From NCBI GenBank assembly GCA_032622095.1, contig CP136061.1, positions 86,528,324 to 86,592,323 of the forward strand: a stretch of 64,000 nucleotides of DNA. Reading direction: 5' to 3'. Position numbers and translations under genes: made by a program. The DNA is from Siphonodentalium dalli (lineage: Eukaryota; Mollusca; Scaphopoda; Gadilida; Siphonodentaliidae). Below the pieces are notes generated by a model. The model searched no databases, was not told the DNA's origin, and saw only the letters and a list, made by a program, of their open reading frames with translations. Of this stretch, positions 40,333 through 51,139 are shown piece after piece (position 1 is the stretch's first letter; the number at the start of each line of letters is the position of its first letter).

Positions 40333-41133
40333 ATGACAGACCACGGAAGAACCGACTCGAATGGTCAGGCGTATAAATGCGGTATATGTGGGATATCATT
40401 TAAGGAGTCGGACACATTAATTGCGCACGAGATGGTTCACAGCGGCGACCAACCATATGCATGCGATATATGCAATAAAGCATTCGTTAGACACGGCGCA
40501 CTGACTGTACACAAAAGAATGCATACCGGTCGTCGCCCACACGCCTGCGAGATATGCGGTAAAACGTTCATTAGATCTGACGGACTGACTAAACACAAAA
40601 GGATCCATACTGGCGATCGCCCATATGCTTGCGACATATGCGACAAATGTTTCAGTAATCCAAGTAACTTGGCAACGCATAAACGAATTCACTCTGGAGA
40701 CCGCCCGTATCAATGTGATCTTTGTGAAAAATCATTCACCGAATCTGGCAGTTTGTCTTCTCACAAGAGAATTCACTCTGGTGACCGCCCGAATAAATGT
40801 GATATATGCGGGAAAGCATTCAATCGATCGAACAGTTTAACAATTCACAAGAGAGTCCACACCGGCGATCACCTGTGCCAATGCGATATTTGTGGCAAAT
40901 CATTCATTTATCCACAAAATTTGAGAAGTCATAAAATGACGCATTCTGACATCCGACCATATACATGCGATATCTGCGGAAAATCGTTCAACCAGACAGG
41001 ACATTTGGTTACACACATGAAGATCCACACCGGTGACCGACCGTATCGGTGCGATATGTGCGGGAAAGAATTTATTACGTCTGGAAACCTGACCAAACAC
41101 TTGACAACCCACTCTGAAAAAACATCCGAATGA
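40333..41133 (+). CDS. C2H2 zinc-finger protein, 9 fingers
   Basis: Probable nuclear DNA-binding protein of 266 residues. A 13-residue head (MTDHGRTDSNGQA) is followed by nine consecutive 28-residue fingers from residue 14, each with intact C-x2-C-x12-H-x3-H and SGDRP/TGDRP-type linkers. The protein ends SEKTSE right after the ninth finger. Helix regions vary (VRHGALTVH, IRSDGLTKH, NQTGHLVTH, ITSGNLTKH), so a distinct composite target is expected. No effector domain is seen. The coding region is uninterrupted, and a strong splice acceptor ends 24 bp upstream. The gene is divergent from the minus-strand zinc-finger gene, about 950 bp apart start to start. The similar finger style (CDICGKSF cores) suggests local duplication followed by inversion. 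Unlike its neighbour, nothing in it is broken. Confidence 0.9.
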   Translation: MTDHGRTDSNGQAYKCGICGISFKESDTLIAHEMVHSGDQPYACDICNKAFVRHGALTVHKRMHTGRRPHACEICGKTFIRSDGLTKHKRIHTGDRPYACDICDKCFSNPSNLATHKRIHSGDRPYQCDLCEKSFTESGSLSSHKRIHSGDRPNKCDICGKAFNRSNSLTIHKRVHTGDHLCQCDICGKSFIYPQNLRSHKMTHSDIRPYTCDICGKSFNQTGHLVTHMKIHTGDRPYRCDMCGKEFITSGNLTKHLTTHSEKTSE

Positions 41134-41237
41134 TCACCACACCGGCAACTGATTATATGGACAAAGCTTTTACACGGACGGCCGGCTTTTGATTGGTGCT
41201 TGATTGATCGGCCGTGTAAGGTTAAGACAAAATAACT

Positions 41238-41440
41238 AGTTATATGTGGGAAATCGTTCATCCTTTCTTAATAGTGCAACTGTTACTGCACACAAGACGA
41301 TCCACACTGGCAAATGATCCTATCAATGTATTTGTTAGGAATCATTCGCTAGAGCTGCCGGACTGACAACAGAAAAGGGCCCATACGATCGTGACATGCT
41401 TGAAATCAACCAAACAATTCAAGCAACCTAACAACTCAAA
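41238..41440 (+). pseudogene. Decayed zinc-finger relic downstream of the 9-finger gene
   Basis: About 100 bp past the stop codon, finger pieces reappear with frameshifts and stops: an ICGKSFI core at about 41246, ATVTAHKTIHTGK in another frame at about 41273, then a degraded SFA-RAAGL piece at about 41348. Spacing is still roughly one finger. This is either the lost 3' end of the neighbouring gene or a separate dead paralogue. Confidence 0.6.
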
Positions 41441-41552
41441 ACACATTCGAATTCGGAGATTGTCTGGTTAAGTTTGAGATAAAGGGAACCATTTACTCAG
41501 AATAGCAGCTTGATTTCTGACAGATTTCACCAGTTTAAGCACTCTCAATTTG

Positions 41553-41914
41553 AAAAATATATGTTTAATTAATCATAAAATTGTCTAGCCTGCAGAGCGA
41601 TTCGGAAAAATTATATCTGCGTCCAAGTGTGGGTACCCACTATAATTTCGGGTATCAAAGCCGCAGATCGAGATGTCGCCAAACCAGATATGGGATGTCA
41701 AAGATGCGAATGATATTCTTCAGTTTGATCGTTCGGTCAAAATGTGAAGTATATCATTCGCATCTTTGACATCCCAGATCTGGGTTGGCTACATCTCGAT
41801 CTGCGGCTTTGATACCCGAAATAATGGTGGGTAACCACACTTGGACGCAGATAGTATCTTTGCGAACCGCTCTGCATGCTAGTCAATTTTATGATTAATT
41901 AAACATTTATTTTT
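41553..41914. mobile_element. Foldback (long inverted-repeat) element
   Basis: The outer ends ATGTTTAATTAATCATAAAA (41561) and the complementary TTTTATGATTAATTAAACAT (41887-41906) open long arms of about 155 bp. Inside them, GCAGATCGAGATGT pairs with ACATCTCGATCTGC and AAAGATGCGAATGATAT with its complement. Arm identity is high, with scattered mismatches. The loop is about 45 bp around 41735. No reading frame or clear target duplication was found. Confidence 0.8.
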
Positions 41915-43414
41915 CCATTGACACATGCATTATCCGCCATCTATGTCTGATAATTATGTTTCAAACGAACTACCTAACGTCAAAACGTTCTACTATTTAT
42001 GATAAAATCGTAAATGAGCCGGAATTTCTATTAAATTATCGGGGTGAGAGCAAGCTATGGTCGCTATCCCATTGAGGGAACATTCCGCTTTGCGAAATGA
42101 TGTTTTGAATAGTGGATATAACCACTTAACTGGGAGATATATATATTCATCTGAGGGAAGATATGTTCATTTATCAAAACCCCATCGTCTGGTGTTGTGA
42201 TACCTTTGGGTTTGGCGAAACCACGTACGCGGGGGTGATAATATATTCCCAATATTCATGGTGAGACCTCACCAGTACATATACGTGTAAAATGTTTATG
42301 TATGTATTGCTTGCTTCTTTCTATTGTTTCTGTCTTTCTTGTTTCCATGTTATGTAGTGATGTTTTTATTCAATCAAATTTGATATTTTAATTTGATTTA
42401 CTTCATTATTTATTCCTATGTGTTCAAAATGGTTGGATACTAACAATTGTAATTAGATGTAATCGAAAAGTAATCAATTACATTTATTAAAGTAACTGCA
42501 ATCGTAATCGATTACAATTGAAAAAAATGTAATCAGTAATCATAATCATGTAAATCAAAAGTAATTGTAATCTTAATCGATTACATTGTCATGTAATCGC
42601 CCCAACCCTGCTCTCAGACACACTAGAATACTCTCGAGCTTACATCGGTATCAGGGAAATATCCAGGGCTGTTTTGATAAATGTTACATGTTTAGGTTCC
42701 AAAACTCTAGATGGCCAAATGTCCTAAATTCCTGGTGGACAGTATTCAATCAACTTGAACGTTCTGCTTGTTCAAGGGCATAATTACATAATTCAAAAAA
42801 ATATATTGTGTACATAATAAATCTGCAGTTGCAATTGAACTTTTAGTTGCATGTACAATTTTCCTATCAGAAAACAATATGTCATCACACATTATACGGT
42901 AATATTCTCATCTGGAAAACAGGTGTTCCCAAAATATCTCTGGATTTTTCCCTGCCGATATCCATGTGAGATATTCGGATAAACCATGCACCAAGTCGGA
43001 TCATCGCCCAATTCACACTGACTGCCACTGACGGGAAATAATCTACTGAACCGTATTGTTTGGCAGAAAAGCCAGTCCGGTGTTATCTGCATTTGTGTAT
43101 TATTTGTATTAATATCCAAAGTGTGATTCGATATGGATTAATTAGATCTTGTTTCAGAAATAGAAGCAGTGGACGGTTATAGGACAGCTGTATTCACTGC
43201 CTGAAGTGACAGTTTGTTCAAATCGGAGAGTAATAAATTGACACTGCATGTAGCCTGCATTTAGGTCTAGGTCTACTTTATCACCATATCGACATTACTG
43301 ACAATGACCCCTACTTTACTAAATAATATAGTTTAGTTAATCTAGACATTGAAAGAAATATAGATGCCCCGGATATCATTACACCACAAATTAGAGCTGT
43401 ACAGATTCATTTGA
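41915..43414. other. Non-coding AT-rich stretch
   Basis: No gene could be supported. Apart from the TAATCGATTACA cluster (42447-42608) I see only AT-rich unique-looking sequence and short open frames without recognisable protein character. Confidence 0.6.
42447..42608. repeat. Cluster of GTAATCGATTAC-type motifs, probable transposon end
   Basis: Many overlapping copies of TAATCGATTACA, GTAATCAATTACA and related words end in CATGTAATCGCCCCAACCCTG. A run of such words next to CCCCAACCCTG is the layout I know from ends of non-autonomous DNA transposons in animals. No partner end was found in the window, so it is a fragment. Confidence 0.5.
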
Positions 43415-43560
43415 TCTTCTGTACATGTCCATCTTAAGAAATTACTTGCTTTCCTGTATCCGCGATACACTATCAAACGATAAAAGTGTACCGTATGGTT
43501 TCATGTATATCGCGGATACAGGAAATCAAGTATTTTCTTAAGATGAGCATGTACAAAAGA
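43415..43560. repeat. Long hairpin
   Basis: Inverted arms of about 50 bp: GTACATGTCCATCTTAAGAA (43421) pairs with TTCTTAAGATGAGCATGTAC (43535-43554), and TTTCCTGTATCCGCGATA pairs with TATCGCGGATACAGGAAA. Few mismatches. Likely a small foldback element. Confidence 0.75.
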
Positions 43561-44372
43561 GCAATACCTGCAATTTTCTCTCCAATTTACATGTATATTA
43601 TGTGTATTTGACTTATCTAGATAACTATTGAACAATATTTTAGTTTAAAATGAACTGTATATCCAGTTATAAACATGATTATTTTTTATAATTCAGGTGG
43701 TATTCATTTGTGAACACTAATTTAGAGTCTCTTGATATGCATCTTATCGTTGATAATTATCATGATTCGCATCGCATCGTGAACAAGTGTATGGTTACAG
43801 TCCTACCCTAAATCAGGTGGCAGTGAGGCCCCGGAAAGTTTGTAAATGTTTTTCCATGGGTCGGTGGTTTATATGTGCCGTTGGGAGATATTCCACTGAA
43901 ATACGCTGGTTGTGCGGTCTTTCCTTCACCCAAAAAATTGGCAATGCTGTGATATGTCCCAGCAATTAAAGCGATAAACCCGTCGTGGAACACTTTGTAT
44001 GGGACCCTACACCCGGTTTATACTTAGTGCAAAAGACGTGCCGTGCAAGATTGGTTTGTTATAAAATTAATAAGTTGATTGCACATGTGAAGACGTCGTA
44101 TAAAACCATCTTGCATGACTGTGGATGTTTCGCTATCTCGTGTCGACATGTTGCTCGTCACGCAAGCGATATACGCTATCCTTATCGGTTGCCATCTTCA
44201 CGGTATGTTCGGTGCCGCTATTTGACGTGCATAATGGTTTTATACGACGTGCAAATTACGTGTCACGATATCCGCAGTTTGCAAATCGCTGACACGTGTT
44301 TACCGAATTGGATTTACACGTCGTGTTTTAGTAACATGCAATGAAATGTGTCGTGCGTAAACATTTTATAAT
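43561..44372. other. Non-coding stretch with a small inverted repeat
   Basis: No gene supported. A 17-bp perfect inverted repeat (ACGTCGTATAAAACCAT at 44093-44109 and its complement at 44234-44250) suggests another degraded foldback element just before the decayed gene at 44373. Confidence 0.5.
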
Positions 44373-46256
44373 ATGATTGAATGTCTAATCAAACCCATGT
44401 TCATAACACTGAAATATATTGGAGCAGAGCGGGAATATGATTGGTCGCACGCTCCAGACATCGTTGAGGGGGTGATTCCTCTTTCCTTCGCAGCTGAAAA
44501 CACTCATTTTGCCAGGTATGCACTATATAACGTGGGGTCAATGGAATCACTACCGGGTTATGTCCACAAGCCATTCGTGAATGATGTGCACATTATGCAG
44601 CATATCAGAGACAATTTAATGGTATTTATAGTGACATGGCGATTGTGACAACCTACACGCGGTATGGTCGTAGACGCTCCGGCATAATCGATATCACGCT
44701 AAAAACGGAGCGTGTTCGTACATTTGGGCATACAGTTTACTTACATGCAATTGTAATTTGTCTGTTAAACGACTTGGATCGTATGCGAGAGAAGAGGGGC
44801 GAATGCACTCAGATATATCTTAAAGAAGAAGCAAGTTCAAGAATAAAGGTCGACGGGGCTGATTGAGACTCCTTAACCTCTTCGCTGCTATGACGTCCGT
44901 AACTGTTATGGACATAAAAGTGCACGCCGTGTGCTATATGGTCCGTGGGTACTACGAACCTACTTCAGCACACTAGCAGTAGGCCGTTATACATAACTGG
45001 AATGCAGAGATTGGTACATCGGAATAACTGTATCTCGAAGTTTCAAACAGTGTATACTGTTCCACGATGTGAACGATAATAGCCTTTCAACTGAGTCAAT
45101 TTTATGGTTCTTGTGATATTCCCGTTTTATTTTCTCACTGGAAAATGGCAATAACGTCAACAGCCTAGCATACGACGTCATAACGTCATTTATCAGCGAA
45201 GAGGTTAACGCATAAACTGGAGCTGTGTATTGACCCAATAATGTGGAGTCCCAACAAGTGACCGAGGAATGGGTATTCGATGTGGATAAGGCAGTGGAAT
45301 CTGGCCGAGAATAGATGATGAATTTCTAAAAAGGGTGGCCGTCCAGTTTCCATAGTACACTTAGCCAGAACTTGAAAACAATGGCAACAGTCAGTAAGCA
45401 CATAAACATTGGCAACGTAAACAATGGGCAATGGGACTAAATAATAGAACGAAAGTCGGATCTCAGATCGACTGACGAAGTAGATACTCTTATTGTCGTA
45501 TGGGTTGCGATAGTAGCAGCACAAACGTCGTTAGTATGACAGATGACGTCGATATATGTGTAATGTTGCTATATTGTCTTTACCAATGATTTATCCGACC
45601 AGATACCGATGGTCGCACCCACAAAAGGACGAAAAACAATAATCACCACTAAAAGCTCACAAGAATATCGCTCATGACATTTTAGCAATGCATGGACTTG
45701 CAGGGTGTGACACTGTCGCGGCTCTCCATGGAATAGGACATTGTACTGCACTTAAGATTCTCACAGTTGGAAATCACAATCTAAGAGATATTGGTGTACC
45801 ATCTGTTACCATATACGGAGTTGTAAACGAAGCTAGACCATCTCTTTTGCATTGCTATGGACAACCAAATTGCCAATCAACCAGAGGTTCGACGGAAAAT
45901 ATTGTGCAACAAAGTCGGTCGCAGCATAGCTGCAGTGCCAAAACTAAATAATCTACCCGCAACCGACGATGCGTTAATTCAAAATATTAAAAACGCCCAC
46001 TTACAAGTATGTGTATGGGATCATGGGACATGTGCTTGACGGAGCACTTCCTGATCTCAATCTATCCGATGACGGCTGGTCGAGAGAGGACGGGTTATTC
46101 GTCCAACTGGGAAGCCACTGGTTCAGGAGACTATACTAAAAGTCATTAGATGCCGTTGTGCTTCTAATGCTCCCTGTATGGCCCAACGTTGTGAGTGTAG
46201 GCATGCGGGTTTAACTTGTACGACGTTATATGAGTGTGAGGGCGGCAGTAGGTTAT
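44373..46256 (+). pseudogene. Decayed gene of an uncharacterised invertebrate Cys-tailed protein family
   Basis: Pieces in shifting frames follow the order of a family I recognise from many unnamed mollusc and cnidarian predicted proteins. They are GAEREYDWSHA with HFARYALYNVGSMESLP (44421-44560), MAIVTTYTRYGRRRSGI (44636), a Lys/Glu helix ending at about 44865, CIDPI after the inserted MITE, DEVDTLIV (about 45475), TDDVDICVMLLYC (about 45538), and LAMHGLAGCDTVAALHGIG (about 45682). The tail has AHLQVCVW (about 45997), then a cysteine-rich end CRCASNAPCMAQRCECRHAG (about 46149) resembling CXC-type metal-binding sequence, and stops at 46254. Frameshifts and stops are frequent, and a piggyBac-type MITE sits at 44877-45204. 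The family function is unknown to me. The GCDTVAALHGIG part is reminiscent of nuclease-fold proteins, but that is a guess. Confidence 0.75.
44877..45204. mobile_element. piggyBac-type MITE with TTAA target duplication
   Basis: The element is 328 bp with TTAA on both sides (44873-44876 and 45205-45208). The left end CCTCTTCGCTG is matched by the complement of the right end CAGCGAAGAGG. A further paired word (TATGACGTC) lies nearby. TTAA duplications are typical of the piggyBac superfamily. No reading frame, so non-autonomous. It interrupts the decayed gene: joining the flanks at one TTAA continues that gene's frame from the KVDGAD region into a region reading THKLELCIDPI. Confidence 0.8.
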
Positions 46257-47021
46257 GAACGAGCTGACACATCGACCTGACGAAGAAGATACTGATAAAT
46301 ATAATTTATTTGTTTCTCACTTAATAACATATTGTTAAAAGATAAAGAGAAAACATTATATATCGGAAGCACTTTCTTGATAGTCCTGCAACAGTTATGA
46401 TGGTAATAATGAGAGCGGCCGTTTTGGCAGCCATCTTGGGTATTTAGCTATAGATTATGTCCACTTTATTTTATTTGTCACATGATTTCATAATACACGT
46501 ATCCTATCACATCATTAATATCATAAATGTTGTTATTGATACGGAATTGCGGCTGGCATGGTCGAGATATACAAACAATTTCAGAATTTTGGGTAATCAG
46601 CGGCCATCTTGAATAAAAAAAAAAGTTCACCAAATGTTAGACATCCACATCAACCGGGCTATTAATAAAGATACCCCAGTAATAAATTATCAACAGAGAA
46701 AATAAACTTGAGCAGAGAATTTTGGGTCACATCCCAGTTCTGCCGGACTACTAAAACTGCAAGTAAATGCGTTCGCGCTGCGTTGACTATTGTAACCGGT
46801 TAGTTAGTACCCCTCAACGTGGATTACAGTCTATTTATTTCATCATCGAATGTGGTAAGAACTGCTTTATGAAATCAAGGACAACGCCGTAATACAGATA
46901 CAGAGCGCATCAAATCTACATCACGAAATTATATTTATGTGCAGTATATCGTCAACGAGTGTGCATTTATATATGCAGGCTACTTTTATAATCATCCGAG
47001 AGAACACGACCTGCAAAATTA
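46257..47021. other. Non-coding stretch
   Basis: No gene seen. It contains two GCCATCTTG words (46430 and 46604) and AT-rich sequence. Confidence 0.55.
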
Positions 47022-48129
47022 AAGATGGATTATCTCTTTAAATAACAAATTTTAAATAGTTGCGTGAGTATATAATAATAAATATGATTTGAAGACTCCT
47101 GTCCGAAAAGGTATCTATCAATTAATATTTATTTTATTTCGAATATTGTATTATGAAATGAGATGATTAATTGTGACACTTTATTTGTCTATTTTTAGAA
47201 CAGACCATTCAGGCGATACCATATAACGATAGAGATCATTAGGCTCTTCATACAGCTACGTACAGAACGGCAAATGTCACAGATTGATTGATGGTGTTGT
47301 TTTACTCCATAGTTATCAGCGATAATGAGTCTAGTTAACGTCTATTTGTGACAAAATTACACAATCAAATTTCTGGTCTCTGTTAACAGTAACCACTATT
47401 GTTCGTTAGCTGAACAACGACACCTGTTTAGACCGGGGGGGGGTGAAAAAAATAATTCCGGCACGTATGCCGGGGTGGGTGGGTGGTCAAAGCCACCAAC
47501 AAGCAATTTTTTCCGCAACTAAAAAAAAAAAATCCTGCTTGTTTTTTAGTGTTTTGGTAATGAGTTGGGCTTCAAACCCACTTTGAATGTGAGAAATAAT
47601 GTAATTTTAACTGTAAACTGACTGCAGGCAGTTATCGTGTTGTATTTTGTTGCAAATTTTGAAATCCAAGATGGCCGCTGGCAGCCATGTTTTTTTGACC
47701 GAATGACCTCAAAATGACTAATTCCTATTTACATGTCCATGTTAACATCCATGATAAATAGTATGGACAGAAATTCATATACAGCTGTTTACAGTGAATT
47801 TCCCCCCGCAAGTCTCTGTTTTAGTGTTAAAAGGGGGGTGGGTGTCAAAAAATGGTCGGAAAAAACTGCCGAAAACGGAAAAAAATTTGGCGGTGGGGGT
47901 GGGTGGGTACAAAAAATGATCGAAAGGGAAAAAATGCCATACGTGCCTGAAATTTTTTTCCGACCCCCCCCCCCCCCCCCCTGTTTAGACCAGAAAATAT
48001 TCGAATTAAAATAAATTTTAATCGATAGATGCATTTCCAGACAGGAGTCTTCGATTCATACCTTTAAATATGTTTTACCCCGGTAACTACATGTATATAA
48101 CACATGTTTACAAAGAGATAATCCACCGT
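47022..48129. mobile_element. TA-flanked MITE, copy B, with nested insertion
   Basis: Same family as 37025-37545 but inverted. It starts AAGATGGATTATCTCTTT and ends with the complement of a GGTGGATTATCTCTTTGTAA-type terminus. TA flanks both ends (47020-47021 and 48130-48131). The internal GAAGACTCCTGTCCG and AATTTCTGGTCTCTGTTAAC words match copy A. It is longer because about 545 bp were inserted at 47435. Confidence 0.75.
47435..47979. mobile_element. Nested element with G-run/C-run inverted ends and about 11-bp target duplication
   Basis: It begins with a run of G followed by GAAAAAAATAATTCCGGCAC. It ends with the approximate complement, ACGTGCCTGAAATTTTTTTC, then a run of about 17 C. CTGTTTAGACC is present on both sides (47424-47434 and 47981-47991). 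The uninterrupted sister MITE has a single TTTTTAGACC-like site at the same place (37148-37166, opposite strand), giving an empty-site comparison. An 11-bp duplication would suit Mutator-like elements, but the superfamily is not established. No transposase. Confidence 0.65.
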
Positions 48130-48556
48130 TAATGCATGTGCGAATTGGAACATGTTCTACAGAGGACGATGTGTGTTTCCAAGATATTATTCTGATGCTG
48201 GCTACTATTTCAATTGTCATTGTGTTTAAGCGAGAGGGGTGATAATAAACCTGAGTCTATCTAAGGCTAGCACCAACGATATGCCGTATGAGCATTCTGA
48301 AAAAAGGGTGCAAAAGAACGAAATTTCCTCCCAAATGGACGAAACATTTTCAGCGAATGCGAACAGAACTTCGGAGATTATCGGTTGCGGTGCATTATGT
48401 GGTTTTGCACATGCGGTCAACGATTGCCAAAATATTCAAAGTACTATGTAATCGTATCTGTTATTCCAGTGCACATGTTGTTATCCGTTTTTATGCCACG
48501 CCTATTGACGCGAGGTACATGTATTCAACGTAATTCCAGTCACTGAATACATATAG
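48130..48556. other. Non-coding stretch
   Basis: Between the TA-MITE and the split palindrome. Short open frames on both strands show no recognisable domain. Confidence 0.5.
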
Positions 48557-48590
48557 AATACACGGTTATACACCCATAGCAGCCGAGAAT

Positions 48591-49768
48591 CAGGGGCGTA
48601 GCAAGCAAATTTTATTGGGGGGGTATAACCATTCATCGCGAAGCGATGAGCCGACGCTGAAGGTGTTGGGAGCACGAGAGGGGTTCGCCCCCTCTTGATG
48701 GGGGGGGGGGGTCCGGGAAAATTTCTGACATTGGAAGCTTAAAGTGGCTCTCTGGTGGCTTCTGACCCATCTGACATTGTTTTCCCACCCACTACATTAT
48801 CATAGATTAGATCAACATTCTCTTATCATTTATCAATTGTAATTTCATAAAATGGTAGGCCGATTGAAAGTGTAATGAACAAATAGGTATATGGGAATTC
48901 ATGTTGTGTTAGTATCTAGTCATTAATGATGTGAAATTACTCCCATAACTGGGATCAGATATTCAGAAAGTAAATATGTCACAAACAACCATGAGAAAGT
49001 GGACTACATGGATACACACATCACCATTGGTATGTATCGTGTGGGTATGAATAGTGTGGGTATGTATCGTGGGTATGTATAGTGGGTATGTATAGTGGGT
49101 ATGTATCCTGGGTATGTATAGTGGGTATGTATCCTAGGTATGTATAGTGGGGGTATGTATAGCGTGGTTATGTATAGTGGTGGTATGTATTGTGTGAGTA
49201 TGTATAGTGTTGGTATGTATAGTGTGGGTATGTATAATGTGGGTATGTATAGTGTGGGTATGTATAGCGTGGGTATGTATAGTGGTGGTATATATTGTTT
49301 TCGCGGTATATATTGTGTGGGTATGTATTGTGTGGGTATGTATAGAGTTGGTATGTATAGTGTGGGTATGTATAATGCGGGTATGTATAATGTGGGTATG
49401 TATAATGTGGGTATGTATAGTGGTGATATATATTGTGTGGTTATGTATCGTGTGGGTATGTATAGTGTGGCTATGTATAGCGTGGGTATGTATCATGTGG
49501 CTATGTATAGTGTGGGTATGTATAATGTGGGTATGCATAGTGTGGATATATATAGTGTTGGTATGTTTTGTATGGGTATGTATAGTATGGGTATGTATTG
49601 TTTGGGTATGTATGGTGTGGGTATGTATCGTGGGGGTGTGCATTACCGCGATCGTCGGCGATACTTCATTAGTTTGCCAAATATTTTTACTAACCTTTGG
49701 AAAATATTGGGGGGGGGGGGGGGTAAATACCCCCTTGCCCCCCCCCCCCCCCGGTTCCTACGCCCCTG
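48591..49768. mobile_element. Non-autonomous hAT-type element with 8-bp target duplication
   Basis: The terminal inverted repeat CAGGGGCGTAG lies at the left end (48591) and its complement CTACGCCCCTG at 49758-49768. CCGAGAAT is duplicated exactly on both sides (48583-48590 and 49769-49776). An 8-bp duplication with CAGGGGCG-type ends fits the hAT superfamily. Inside are G-runs near both ends and a 15-bp minisatellite. No transposase reading frame. Confidence 0.85.
49020..49640. repeat. 15-bp minisatellite, GGTATGTATAGTGTG type
   Basis: About 40 imperfect copies of a 15-bp unit lie inside the hAT-type element. The period is a multiple of three, so several frames stay open in parallel. They encode only low-complexity repeats such as MYSVG and HTHTI and are not taken as genes. 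Confidence 0.9.
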
Positions 49769-49894
49769 CCGAGAATAACAAATTTTCACCACGAGTGGTA
49801 TTGTGGTTTTAACCACGAGCCCTTTGGCGAGTGGTTAAAACCACAATACCACGAGTGGTGAAAATGTTGTACTCTCGGTTACTATATGTGTATT

Positions 49895-50410
49895 TTATTT
49901 ATGCCATAAATTTTTTTTGCGCGCGCGCGCGAAATCAACTAATCCGTTAATCACGAGAAACACAAACACGACGCTATAAGGAATGTGCGTCACGCGTAGT
50001 GGTGCATGTATACATGTAGACGTCAGCCTGTTTCTGAGCCATCAGTCACTTGATATTACCTTTCATATGTTTCCTAGTTCATATAACACTACATTTGATT
50101 GAAAGCAATTTTCATCATATCTAATTGATATCATGACAATCTCCAATTTTAAATGAATGTAACATAAGAACTATTTTGCTAACTACGATGTAGTTCTACT
50201 TTGGGTATAATCGTTTAACACACGAAATCACGTTTGAAAATTTACACCCATAGTAGAAATTTATACACACAGTATGAAGCTGTATACCCACAGTAGGGTG
50301 TAAAGATGAAATTGTTACGCATGGGAACATAAGCCTGGACTACTTCGCGTTGACGTTGCTGCCAAAACCGATGACGTCAACGATCAGCACCTTGTGGTGT
50401 ATAGATAGGG
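49895..50410. other. Non-coding stretch with a (GC)n tract
   Basis: A GCGCGCGCGCGCG run at about 49919, capable of Z-DNA, and otherwise AT-rich sequence. No gene supported. Confidence 0.5.
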
Positions 50411-50464
50411 AAGGTGTGGTAGAGTGAGACGTGGGGTAGAGTGAGACGTGGGGCAGAGTGAGAC
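50411..50464. repeat. 17-bp tandem repeat at the 5' border of the 8.7-kb insertion
   Basis: Three imperfect copies of GTGGGGTAGAGTGAGAC. The last part, GGGCAGAGTGAGAC, reappears directly after the right end of the large insertion at 59165-59178, so the insertion probably landed in this tract. Confidence 0.8.
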
Positions 50465-50636
50465 ATCCCATATAAAAATGTACCTGGGTAAATCCACCCA
50501 GGTTTTTTGGGCCGAAACCCAGGTAAATCTATCTACCAAGATATCCACCAACTATCAAGACCCCCTGAAACCTGGGTTTTACCATGATTTACCCACCTGA
50601 AACTGGACAAAAAACCCTGGTATGGATAAACCTGGG

Positions 50637-51139
50637 TGTATTTACCCAGGTGTACCCTACCTGGTGTTTCCCACCCAGGTGTACCCTGGTGTTTCCTACC
50701 TGGGTGTTTCCCCCACCCAGGTGTACCATGGTGTTATTCACCCAGGTGTTTCCCCCACCCAGGTGTACCATGGTGTTATTCACCCAGGTGAACCCTGATG
50801 TTTCCTACCTGGGTGTTCCCCACCCAGGTGTACCTTGATGTTTCCAACCCAGATGTACCTTGGTGTTTTCTTACGCTGGTGTACCTTGGTGTTTTCTTAC
50901 CCAGGTGGATTTCCCACTGAGATGCACCTGGTTAGAAAACACCAAGGTACACACAGGTAAGGAAACACCAAGGTACACCTGGGCAGGAAAACACCAAGGT
51001 ACACCTGGGTAAGAAAACACCCAGGTACACCTGGGTAAGAAAACACCAAGGTACAACTGGGTGGGAAACACCAAGGTACACATGGGTAGGAAACACCAAG
51101 GAACACCTGGATGAATAACACCAAGGTACACCTGGTGGG
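50637..51139. repeat. Inverted array of about 20-bp ACCCAGGTGTACC units
   Basis: The left half (to about 50905) repeats CCCAGGTGTACC followed by TGGTGTTT in one orientation. The right half (from about 50935) repeats the complement, AAACACCAAGGTACACCTGGG. The whole can fold into one long imperfect hairpin centred near 50920. Open frames across it on both strands are repeat artefacts. Confidence 0.85.

Larger units (their letters stand above)
48557..49894. mobile_element. Palindromic foldback split by the hAT-type insertion
   Basis: After the hAT element the sequence TTTTCACCACGAGTGGTATT, then TGTGGTTTTAACCAC, is followed closely by the exact complement, with about 14 bp of loop near 49840. 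Outward pairing reaches CCGAGA and its complement (about 49875), and AATACAC on the far side of the hAT element pairs with GTGTATT at 49888-49894. The palindrome was therefore there first, and the hAT element landed in its left arm. Confidence 0.65.

Noticed and set aside
43808-43993. 61-codon minus-strand frame (MFHDGFIALIAGTYHSIAN...)
   Set aside because: It overlaps an equally open plus frame, has no recognised domain or splice signals, and the DNA looks like a dispersed non-coding repeat.
46428-47672. GCCATCTTG words resembling YY1 sites (46430, 46604, 47670)
   Set aside because: Scattered single words without a promoter or gene, probably part of old repeats.
49134-49812. Three overlapping frames of MYSVG, WVCIV and HTHTI repeats
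   Set aside because: They translate the 15-bp minisatellite inside the hAT-type element in several frames at once.
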